Positions 55,857 through 64,000 of a stretch of 64,000 nucleotides of DNA are shown piece after piece. The position numbers and the translations under genes are program-made. The notes under the pieces are model-generated. The model ran no database searches. It saw nothing but the letters and a program-made list of their open reading frames with translations, and was not told where the DNA came from. Positions within the stretch are counted from its first letter, which is position 1; every line of letters begins with the position of its first letter. The stretch lies in assembly GCA_020747015.1 (NCBI GenBank), contig JAGTJM010000015.1:434001-498000 (forward strand), in the 5' to 3' direction. The stretch comes from Pyrenochaeta sp. MPI-SDFR-AT-0127. Lineage: Eukaryota > Ascomycota > Dothideomycetes > Pleosporales > Cucurbitariaceae.

Positions 55857-57431
55857 ATGTCGTCCTCAACATTCGACTTCCCCGTCATGGGTGACACTCG
55901 GCCTGATGACCACTCTCTTCCTGCCTTCATGGTGTCGACTTCCAGAGGCTTCCTCCCTCGTCAAAATCCTGTCGTGGAGCTGCCGAAGGAGTTCGCAGCT
56001 GTCGAGAGTCTATTGCAGCGTATGCCTGTCAAACTGCTCTCAGGAGAGCCAGGTCTTCTTGCCAACTTTACCTTTGGTGATACCTTACTGAAGGAGCTCC
56101 CTGATCTAAGCGCTGAAGTGGAGAAGTATCGTGATGACCTTGTTGTCATGAACGCTCTGTATCGCGATTACTCCTTCCTTGCATCAGCCTATCTCCTCGA
56201 GCCCTGCCACGAGCGTTATCTCAGGGGAGAGCCCTACGGTCTAGGCCGCCAGTCACTGCCTCGTAGTATTGCACTACCCATCGTAAAGGTCGCCGAGATG
56301 TAAGTTCCTCTAGTCCCGGATGCCATTGATCTGTTTCAGAGTGTCCTTTTTTATTCTAGGAGAGATGTTGGCTGACCACGTGATCTTGCGTTAGTGCTGG
56401 GTTCAAGCCTTTCATGGAGTACGCTGGATCTTATGCGCTCTTCAACTACCGCCTCGTGGAGCCAGAGAAGGGTTTGGAGTATGACAACCTTCGCTTGGTA
56501 CGCGCTTTCGAGCATGGCCTTGATGCTACATCTTCCGAAGCGGGTTTCGTACTTGTCCACATCGCCATGGTCAAGGAGTCTGGTGCCCTTGTAAAGGGTG
56601 CTACTGATATGTTGGACGGCTGCACAGCCAACGATCGCGAGCAGTTCGACGAGGGCCTTCGGACCTTGGTTGGCGGATTGAGGAAGGTCAATGCTGTTAT
56701 GAACAGTAGGTTTATTGTTGTTGCTTGTGAACGACGCTAACCATATCCTTAGCTATGTGGAACCGTAGCAAGCCTCAAAGCTATACCACCTTCAGAACCT
56801 TCATTTTCGGCATCACTTCGCAGTCTATGTTCCCCAATGGAGTCATCTATGAAGGTGTTAGCGAGGAGCCAATGTCATTCCGAGGTGAATCGGGAGCTAA
56901 CGACAGCATGATCCCCATGTGCGACAACCTGCTGCAGATCCAGATGCCTGAGACTCCTCTCACGGATATCTTGAAGGATTTCCGTCAATACCGCCCCGGT
57001 AACCACCGCGAGTTCTTGGAAGCGGTTCGGGACTGCGCTCAGCAATCAGGTGTTCGAGAGTTCGCAAAGGGTGACTCTGTATCCGCCGCCCTCTATCTCC
57101 AAGCTCTTGATCAAGTGCGCGACTTTCGCTGGCGACATTGGTGCTTCACGCGTGAATACATCCTCAAGCATACATCGCATCCAACAGCAACCGGTGGAAG
57201 CCCGATTGTGACTGTAAGTACCTCCTAGCTCATGGTCGAAAAATTGCTGACTTTTCACAGTGGCTACCAAATCAGCTCACTGCCGTACTCGTGCAGATGG
57301 CAGAAACATTTGAGTTCTGCAAGTCCGTGAAGGGTTCCAGTGATATAATGGACGCAGCCAACCAACAACGCGAGACGTTGAGGAAAGAGGTAGAAAAGTA
57401 TTGCAGCGAACGAGGCGTCGCTGCACCGTAA
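55857..57431 (+). CDS. Indoleamine 2,3-dioxygenase (IDO)
   Basis: Exons 55857-56299, 56395-56705, 56753-57213 and 57261-57431 close in frame for 461 residues. Family markers: the N-terminal domain with RYLRGEPYG-like stretch, VLVHIAMV, FRGESGANDSMIP (substrate/heme pocket) and FRWRHWCFTREYI, where His380 is the expected proximal heme ligand. The enzyme oxidises L-tryptophan to N-formylkynurenine, the first step of the kynurenine route to NAD+; the yeast homologue is Bna2. Fungi often have several IDO paralogues, so whether this is the housekeeping copy is not known. Introns are 95, 47 and 47 nt. The start at 55857 (MSSSTFDFPVMGD) is the first ATG of the conserved frame. Confidence 0.95.
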
Positions 57432-58152
57432 GACTCGGGAACTGCCATGACTATGGTTCGCATTGATGGCGTTACCGAAAATTATAGTATAGATGTATTT
57501 CATGAATTGCATACTCTTCGAACAGATCCGTTGTGGCCCTGCCAGGCACTGTGTCATCGATTCACCTCTTTCTAGATTTGCTGGGCGTTTGCACAAATAC
57601 TCGAGTCATTTTTGTACACGAATTAATCAAACTAATCGTCAGCACGGCGTAATAATCAGCTGGGGGCTGTAAGTGATCCTGAAGCATGGTTTGATACGAC
57701 GCCTTTCTAGTGCTGCCGCCCTTCTTCGTGGTCGAATCAAATGGTGGCGTGAGGAGCGTTGGCGGAGGACATTGCGTCCTGAGGGCGCAATCGCCAACAG
57801 GTCAATGACGGATACGAGCAAACAAGCGTACCAGTGGTCTCGCCACGCAAGGCATCCGTGGATGTCTCTGAGGCGCGTTGTCTCGTGGTTTCGTGAGTCA
57901 GGCCGGTCGGGGATGACGCTGTGACTCCGGCCTATCGATAGCTGGCCGCTATAAACCCCCGGATTCACCATTGCTTTTGCCTCCCATAGCTCTCCATCAC
58001 CATTCAGCACCCACCATTTTTCAATGATTGCTGCAAGACATCTCATGGAATTTTCACACTACACGCGAATAGCACGAATACCAAACGTCATATTCATACG
58101 GCGAACCTGACGCAACACAGCTTGAGAGAGCTACCCCACACTCATACACAAC
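57432..58152. other. Intergenic, promoter of the GTPBP1-like gene
   Basis: A 0.72-kb spacer between two plus-strand genes. Only overlapping, motif-less ORFs. Confidence 0.45.
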
Positions 58153-60257
58153 ATGACCTCAAGACACATGGCCAAACAGAACCCAGCAGAGCGGCGCAAG
58201 GGCGAGTCTGTACGTCTGAGATTCTGAAGTCGTGTAATGTGTACTAACCAGCAACTTCAGGCACTAAGCGAGTTCGCCGACTACGTACAGAAGCAGCAAG
58301 CACTACGTCGCCCTCCAGGCCAAGCACCCGCCGTCCTTGAAGACCACGATGAGCTTAGCATTCTGGACGAGCTCGGCCTTTCCGACGACAACAAGTCAAT
58401 TCGCTTGAAAACGCTCCTCATCGACCCCGCCGAAGAGAATGTTGCTGCACTCGTTGAGCACATCAGGGAGCGCTTGGCCGAGGGCCATGGCGAGGTCTTA
58501 TTGGATGTTGGACTCGAGGATAGTGGTGACTCCATGGGCTTCTCGAAAGAGAACTGGGATTTTGCATTGGACAGGATACAGGCGGTTTGCGAGCAGATCA
58601 AGGCTGACTACAAGCTCCTCATGACGAGGAACGTTGGGGGAGACGTAGAAGTAGGGCCCCGCGATGCGAAAGACACAGGAGCGAGTGGGAAGATGATCTT
58701 GCGGCAAAGGCCGGAGAGCGTGGACGATGTGATTGAGACGAGGATAGCAGTTGTGGGAAATGGTGCGCAAAGCTCTGATACCGGATGTCTAGGTACACAT
58801 AGCTAACTCGAGCAGTTGACGCAGGAAAAAGCACTATGCTGGGTGTCCTTGTTAAGGGTGGCCTAGATGATGGTCGCGGAAAGGCGCGTGTCAACCTCTT
58901 CCGCCATAAGCACGAGATCGAGAGTGGCCGAACCAGCTCCGTTGGTATGGAAATTATGGGCTTCGATAGTAAAAGTGAAGTTGTCGTCTCGAATGTTGCA
59001 GGGCGAAAGCTCACATGGGAGGAGATTGGACGACGATCTGTAAGTTGGTTCAATTATTCTGGCTTTGCCCAAAATACTAATTCATGAAGGCGAAAGTCAT
59101 TGGCTTTACGGACCTAGCAGGCCACGAGAGGTACCTGCGTACGACCGTCTTCGGCCTCTTGTCCAGCGAGCCAAATTATTGTCTACTCATGGTAGCTGCA
59201 AATAACGGCCTTGTGGGCATGAGCAAGTATGAGCTTTTCGAGCCAATTAAAGTCTACCATTCAACTAACAAACTTCAGAGAGCATCTCGGTATTGCACTT
59301 GCGCTTAATGTGCCAGTCATGGTTGTCATCACGAAAATCGATATCTGTCCACCACAGATTCTCGAGCAGACCATTACCCAGTTGACGAAAATCCTGAAAT
59401 CTCCAGGCGCGAGAAAAATACCAATCTTCATCAAGAACCGGGAAGAGTGCATCAATACCGCCACTCAATTCGTCTCTCGCCGCATCTGCCCCATTTTCCA
59501 GGTCTCCAACGTAACAGGCCACAACCTGGATCTAGTCCGTATGTTCCTCAACATCCTTCCCCACCACGGCAACTACGACAGCTCTGCTCCACTCGAGTTC
59601 CATGTTAACGACACTTTCTCCGTTCCCTTTGTTGGTACGGTTGTGTCTGGTGTGGTCAAGTCTGGCGTAATTCACTCTGGTGACACGGTCTTGATAGGGC
59701 CAGATAGTCTGGGTCAGTTCCAGACCACGAAAGTACGCTCCATTGAGCGAAAACGCATACAGGTTCCAGGATGTTCCGCTGGCCAGTCTGCTAGTCTCGC
59801 ACTGCGCAACGTTCGGCGCAAAGATGTACGGAAAGGTATGGTAGTGCTACATAAGCCTGACAAGCCTGACCCAATATCCGGCATCATATCGAACCCGAAG
59901 GTCTACCGCGAATTCGTTGCGGAAGTGCTCATTCTGTCTCATGCCACCACTATCAAGACCAAATACCAGGCCATGCTCCATGTTGGTCCTGTTTCACAAA
60001 CTTGCGCAATTATCGATATTGATCGCCAGTACATCCGAACAGGCGATCGAGCTCAGGTTGCGTTCCGCTTCGTCCAGCGCCCAGAGTACCTGACAGTGGG
60101 CGATCGAATATTGTTCCGTGAGGGCAGGACGAAAGGCCTGGGAATCGTCAAGCAGGTTGGTTACGATCCAAAACAGCCGCTCAACCCGGAGCTGCAGAAA
60201 GAGCAGGACCAAATGAAGGGCAACAGTCAGGACGGAAAGAAAGCTGAGACTTCGTGA
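58153..60257 (+). CDS. GTPBP1/GTPBP2-like translational GTPase
   Basis: Five exons: 58153-58209, 58261-58762, 58816-59039, 59090-59226 and 59279-60257, in frame, give 632 residues. The G domain is assembled by splicing: G1 GNVDAGKST, G3 DLAGHE, G4 TKID, with SNVTGHNLDLVR (G5-like). Then come two EF-Tu-like beta-barrel domains (VPFVGTVVSGVVKSGVIHSGDTVLIGP and VAEVLILSHATTIKTKYQAMLHVG). The ~180-residue N-terminal extension is acidic/hydrophilic and typical of GTPBP1. Metazoan GTPBP1/2 resolve stalled ribosomes or act in mRNA decay by the exosome; the fungal role is less clear. The first exon encodes only 19 residues (MTSRHMAKQNPAERRKGES), fixed by the GTACGT donor and CTAAC branch. Confidence 0.92.
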
Positions 60258-61138
60258 GAGTGGTATCTGAGCCTGGAGTCACGAGCCCAGGTTTCATGAG
60301 TAGTATGAAGCACCGAGATTTCCGACAATGATTTGGTGGTCGCTAGTTCCGACACCTTGGTTCTTGGATTAGGTTAGGTTCTTGAGCATCCAAATCTCAA
60401 TGTTGACTGCGACTCCCATACCCCTCTCTTTCTGGTCATCTTTTACCAAGGTGCAAATTTCCGAGAGTCGAACCGTTTTGACTTTTGCGGCCGGGTACAT
60501 GCTGATGGCCGATAGTATCAGAGCAAAGCGCGAAAAGTGGACTTGCGGAGCTATCCAGCTAGGTCAGAGCTCCGAAGAAAACAAACAACCAGGCCTTAGT
60601 CTACCAGGCCAAGGCATGCTCTCAACGATGACGTTGACTACCAGTGCGCCTAGACGCACTTAAGCTCGTCTCGGCAGGTTCACCCTTCGGTTCCTCGCCG
60701 GCTTGTTATCGCCCACGACTCTTATCCCACCATTTACCAACGTGACATGCAATGTCCTCTTGGCAGCTTGGCAACCTAACTTTGTGCAGGTAGCTCCTCA
60801 CTTTGTTCGCATACTTTCTCCACAATCCATCTCGTTCTACCCGTTTTCCGCCCTGCAGCCGTCAGCCTCCATGCATCTCCAAGAACTCGAGCCTAGGGTA
60901 CCTTCTCCACGTGCAGGATACTGGCTGCACACCTGGTGAGGAGCTGAGGACTTGAGCCGAACAGCCATTCAGCGCCGACGGAGAGACCGAGGGCGCGTGA
61001 AGCTCTGGTATCTCCCCAGCACAGATAAGTAGAGCTATGTACCCGGCCAAAATGTGTGCCCTGCAGGACCAGTCCGCTTTCCAGGCTCCCGGATCTTACA
61101 CTTGGAACTCTAGGCCATCCAATTGACAGTCGCTCAAG
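60258..61138. other. Intergenic, 0.88 kb
   Basis: 3' flank of the GTPBP1-like gene and promoter of the GDPD gene; no coding or RNA signal recognised. Confidence 0.45.
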
Positions 61139-62389
61139 ATGCCTTCGTTTATTGCTTCAGCTGTCCTACTTGGACTCGCATCTGCTGCTGCCTTACCAGC
61201 CGTCATCCCCCGAGGAGGGAAAGAGGGCCACGGCCACGGACACAAGAAATTCAATGTCCAGGTTGGTGTTCGGCCTTACTACCTCGTCGACAACATGGAC
61301 GAGGGCCCACTGAAGGAGAAGCTTCTCAACTGCTCGGAACAAGAATTCAAGACCACAGATTTCGTCTTCGCACATCGTGGAGCTCCCCTCCAATTCCCCG
61401 AGCATACCCTTCAGAGCTACAAGGCTGCCCACCGCCAGGGTGCTGGTGTGATTGAATGTGATGTCGCCTTCACAAAGGATAAGCAGCTTGTATGCCGCCA
61501 TGCGCAATGTGATTTGCATACCACGACCAACATTTTGAACACGACCCTTGCAGCAAAGTGCACAACTCCATTCACGCCATTCAATGGCACCGCGCCAGCA
61601 TCTGCGAAATGCTGCACTTCAGACATCACTCTTGCTGAGTTTGAGACCCTCTGCGGCAAAATGGACGGCTTCAACCCCAACGCGACAACAGTTCTGCAAT
61701 ACATGGATGGTACACCGTACTTCCGCACCGACCTATATTCCTCAGGCTGCCCTAAACTTATGACTGTTGACTCTTATATCCCGCTCATCGATAGCTGGGG
61801 TCTGAAATACACACCTGAGCTCAAGACTCCCGAAGTTCCCATGCCATTTGACGGTTACACGCAGCAGCAATATGCGCAGGATCTGGTTGACAAGTTCAAC
61901 CACTATGGCATTGAGCCTGAGCGTGTCTGGCTTCAGTCGTTCCTCCCAGACGATATTTATTACTGGATCGACAACGAGCCCGCGTTTGGCAAGCAGGCGG
62001 TATTCCTCGACGAGCGTGTCGATACACCAGCCGGCTATGAGAACGCGACTGCCTCGATCCCCGCCCTCGCCGCCCGCGGTGTCAAAGTCATGGCTCCGGC
62101 TATGTTTGCTTTGACCAAACTCGACAGCGCCGGCAAGATCATTCCCAGCGAGTACGCTATTGCGTGCCAGAAAGCAGGACTTGATATTGTTGCTTGGTCC
62201 TTTGAGCGCTCTGGCTGGCTCCAAATTGGCGGTGGAGGCTATTACTACGACTATGTGAAGAACGTCACGTATAATGATGGAGATATGTTGACTGTTCTGG
62301 ATGTGCTAGCGCAGCAAGTCAAGATCAAGGGTCTGTTTTCGGACTGGCCGGCTACGGTCACGTATTATGCCAACTGCTTTGGCTTGTAG
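61139..62389 (+). CDS. Secreted glycerophosphodiester phosphodiesterase (GDPD)-like protein
   Basis: A 416-residue single-exon protein with a signal peptide (MPSFIASAVLLGLASAAALP, about 1-20), then a His/Gly segment GKEGHGHGHKK (28-37). The GDPD TIM-barrel signature is AHRGAPLQFPEHT (residues 78-90) with the catalytic His79 and Glu88, followed by GVIECDVAFTKDKQLVCRHAQCDLHTTT. Several cysteines in the middle (KCTTPFTP, KCCTSD) and N-glycosylation-type NxT sites suit an extracellular enzyme. GDPDs cleave glycerophosphodiesters to glycerol-3-phosphate plus alcohol; the family also includes fungal proteins with other substrates. Start at the ATG 61139 follows a good signal-peptide reading. Confidence 0.92.
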   Translation: MPSFIASAVLLGLASAAALPAVIPRGGKEGHGHGHKKFNVQVGVRPYYLVDNMDEGPLKEKLLNCSEQEFKTTDFVFAHRGAPLQFPEHTLQSYKAAHRQGAGVIECDVAFTKDKQLVCRHAQCDLHTTTNILNTTLAAKCTTPFTPFNGTAPASAKCCTSDITLAEFETLCGKMDGFNPNATTVLQYMDGTPYFRTDLYSSGCPKLMTVDSYIPLIDSWGLKYTPELKTPEVPMPFDGYTQQQYAQDLVDKFNHYGIEPERVWLQSFLPDDIYYWIDNEPAFGKQAVFLDERVDTPAGYENATASIPALAARGVKVMAPAMFALTKLDSAGKIIPSEYAIACQKAGLDIVAWSFERSGWLQIGGGGYYYDYVKNVTYNDGDMLTVLDVLAQQVKIKGLFSDWPATVTYYANCFGL

Positions 62390-62666
62390 GTGGAAAAGGG
62401 AATGTACATAATCAATCTGTAATGACGTCATGACCGCGATGGAAATGAAGGAATTCGCAAGTGTATGAATTCAAATGCGTTGCAACGCAGAAAACTTGAT
62501 CCCTAAATGCTAGCTAATATGTAAATGTGTTGGTCCAATGTCAAGAAGAGATAAGCTAGCTTGCACGCCTGCATGCAAATGCTGTAGGTGGCCCAAAATG
62601 CAAAAATGTGTGAAAGTGCTTGGACTACAGTAATCGTACAGCGCATGCTATTGCATAAACTTCCGT

Positions 62667-63673
62667 TTAAGCCTCCTCTTCAATGCCATCGCCTTCAGGT
62701 TTTCGTAATCTCACACTACTCTCGTCCATGTCCCATTCTGTCCCACAGCTACTGTATGGCAGCACCAACTCAAACCACCTCGGGCTCGTCACCTTCTTAA
62801 CCGGCGCTAAAAGTTGCTCTTCCAACTCCAGCCAACTCCTCTCCCACATATCCTGTGGGCTTGGGTCGACCAATACAACATACAGATCCCGTAGTCCCTG
62901 CATGCTTGCCAGGATTGCCCATGCACGCTCCCAGTTCTTCGTATCGTCACGATATGCAAGACTGCTGCCGCGACGGAAGTAAGGTAATGCGCGAATCGCC
63001 CAGCGTAGGCGCAGTGTGCGGATTGTGTTGAGGCGGGGCTGGGGAAGGCGCTTGGGGAGGTAGAGGAGGTGCGTAATGTGGAGGAGAGAGAAGTTGTGTG
63101 GGCGATACAGGTGTGGGACCGCTTCAGAGTACCTGGTATGAAATGGTTAGCTATCATACGATACCTCTATACATCGCGGACCAGGAATACGTACATGCGT
63201 CGACAAACTCTCAACATCCTCGCACATGCGCTACTCAATCGTGCGCTCTCCCTCCCACCAACGAGCACGCGACACCCGCACTCCCTCTCTTCCCCACTTT
63301 CTACTCCTCCCGCATCCTCTGCTCTCCCGTCGCATAGAAAATGTCCAAACTTTTGCTTCGTACTGAGTGTCAAATGCACCGTCTCCTCGCCCATGACATA
63401 CTCATACACCATGCGCCTCAATTCCAGCGGCAAGCGTCCAAAGAATAGGCTCTGCCCTTGGGCATGCGTGCGCGCATCCAGCTCCGGATCTGGCTCAGAC
63501 GTCAAAGAAATAGTGGATTTGCGGGGGCGAATAGCGCCATGGGGGAATTTGGGGTCTGACGACGTTTTGAACGGATTGCGGGATTTCGGCTTCGAGGACG
63601 GATTCTCCTGGGATGGGATATCGTGAGGAATCCAGCGCATGCCGGGCAATCTGCTCAGCAATTTGGCCTTCAT
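62667..63673 (-). CDS. DUF7730-type fungal protein
   Basis: Exons 63195-63673 and 62667-63132, with a 62-nt intron (GTACGT..CAG) spliced in frame, give 314 residues. The first exon has a basic, Pro/Ser-rich lead (about 1-75), then FFGRLPLELRRMVYEYVMG and MLRVCRRM; exon 2 continues YSEAVPHLYRPHNFSLLHI. This LPxELRxxIYxxxxG ... CRxxYxEAxxxLY pattern is that of the DUF7730/F-box-like group common in Pezizomycotina. It may be an F-box-related adaptor; no biochemical function is known to me. The tail ends acidic (EGDGIEEEA). No TM helix or signal peptide. Confidence 0.85.
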
Positions 63674-64000
63674 TGTCGCGTCGAGTGTGCGGGTGGATCA
63701 AAGCATCCAAATGCTCGACTCACCAGCCCCCTTCGTCACAAAGCTGAGGCAATTGTTGGGAACTGCAAGGGCGGGGGGGAAACCTGTTCTTGGTGTTTGG
63801 ACAGATAGATGACGGGCTTGGCCTAGACCTGCAGCGGGGAATCCGCCGCGTTGCTTGTTTCGTTCAAGCTCTGTTTGGGGAGATCTTGGGGGGAATGTGG
63901 GGACACAAGTCGGGTCAATGGGCGCCGGTGTACCTGCTTTTTAGTGCATTCAAAGATCGCATTGTCTTGGGGCATTCCTGGGCGTAATTGAAGAAACTTG
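63674..64000. other. Right end of window, no gene seen
   Basis: 327 bp upstream of the DUF7730 gene. Short ORF without motif; probably its promoter. Confidence 0.4.

Noticed and set aside
57639..58046. 135-codon minus-strand ORF before the GTPBP1-like gene
   Set aside because: Arginine-rich, motif-less and in a promoter between two plus-strand genes; likely chance.

Overview
The window looks like nuclear DNA of a filamentous ascomycete (Pezizomycotina; the gene types would suit a dothideomycete, but that rank is inference). Evidence: genes are interrupted by short introns of about 47-105 nt with GTRNGT donors and CTAAC/CTGAC-like branch sites, many genes are single-exon, and the content includes a HET-domain protein, an alpha-pheromone receptor (STE2), fungal oligopeptide and sugar transporters, a ferric reductase, indoleamine dioxygenase and an FMP27-type giant protein. 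I rebuilt exon structures by reading splice sites and checking reading phase; most multi-exon models close exactly.

Layout. 1-1.6 kb: truncated cytochrome P450. 2.8-9.8 kb: carbohydrate block with a GH5 exo-beta-1,3-glucanase-like enzyme, a GH78 alpha-L-rhamnosidase and an MFS sugar transporter; the two hydrolases share a divergent promoter containing CreA-type motifs. 10.4-12.9 kb: HET protein and a small hypothetical. 13-15 kb: gene-poor. 15.1-21.5 kb: 3-beta-HSD/sterol-decarboxylase-like enzyme, STE2 receptor, POT peptide transporter. 22.1-33.3 kb: SAM methyltransferase, ferric reductase, ATP-grasp ligase, a PLP cysteine-synthase-like enzyme fused to rhodanese, and a second SAM methyltransferase. 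This last group has no PKS/NRPS/terpene core but resembles a small amino-acid-derived metabolite (perhaps metallophore) locus, and is my best candidate for an undescribed system. A diverged ~150-bp repeat lies at both 25.8 and 32.3 kb, bracketing its central pair.

33.7-38 kb: BRCT-domain protein, an intron-containing tRNA-Asn(GTT), and a kinase-like protein. 39.0-48.1 kb: a 2960-residue FMP27/Hob-type bridge-like lipid transfer protein. 49-51.4 kb: a DEDD 3'-5' exonuclease interrupted by a frame break, and a stand-alone Rnl2-like RNA ligase. 52.3-53.6 kb: an SNG1/DUF3533 pseudogene with three stops and a frameshift, two of the stops being of CAG-to-TAG type. 55.9-63.7 kb: indoleamine 2,3-dioxygenase, GTPBP1-like GTPase, secreted GDPD-like phosphodiesterase, and a DUF7730-type protein.

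Three genes (MFS transporter, exonuclease, SNG1-like) show single-base frame problems. These are either genuine decay or assembly errors; only reads or transcripts can decide. All functions are from sequence motifs; no database search was run.
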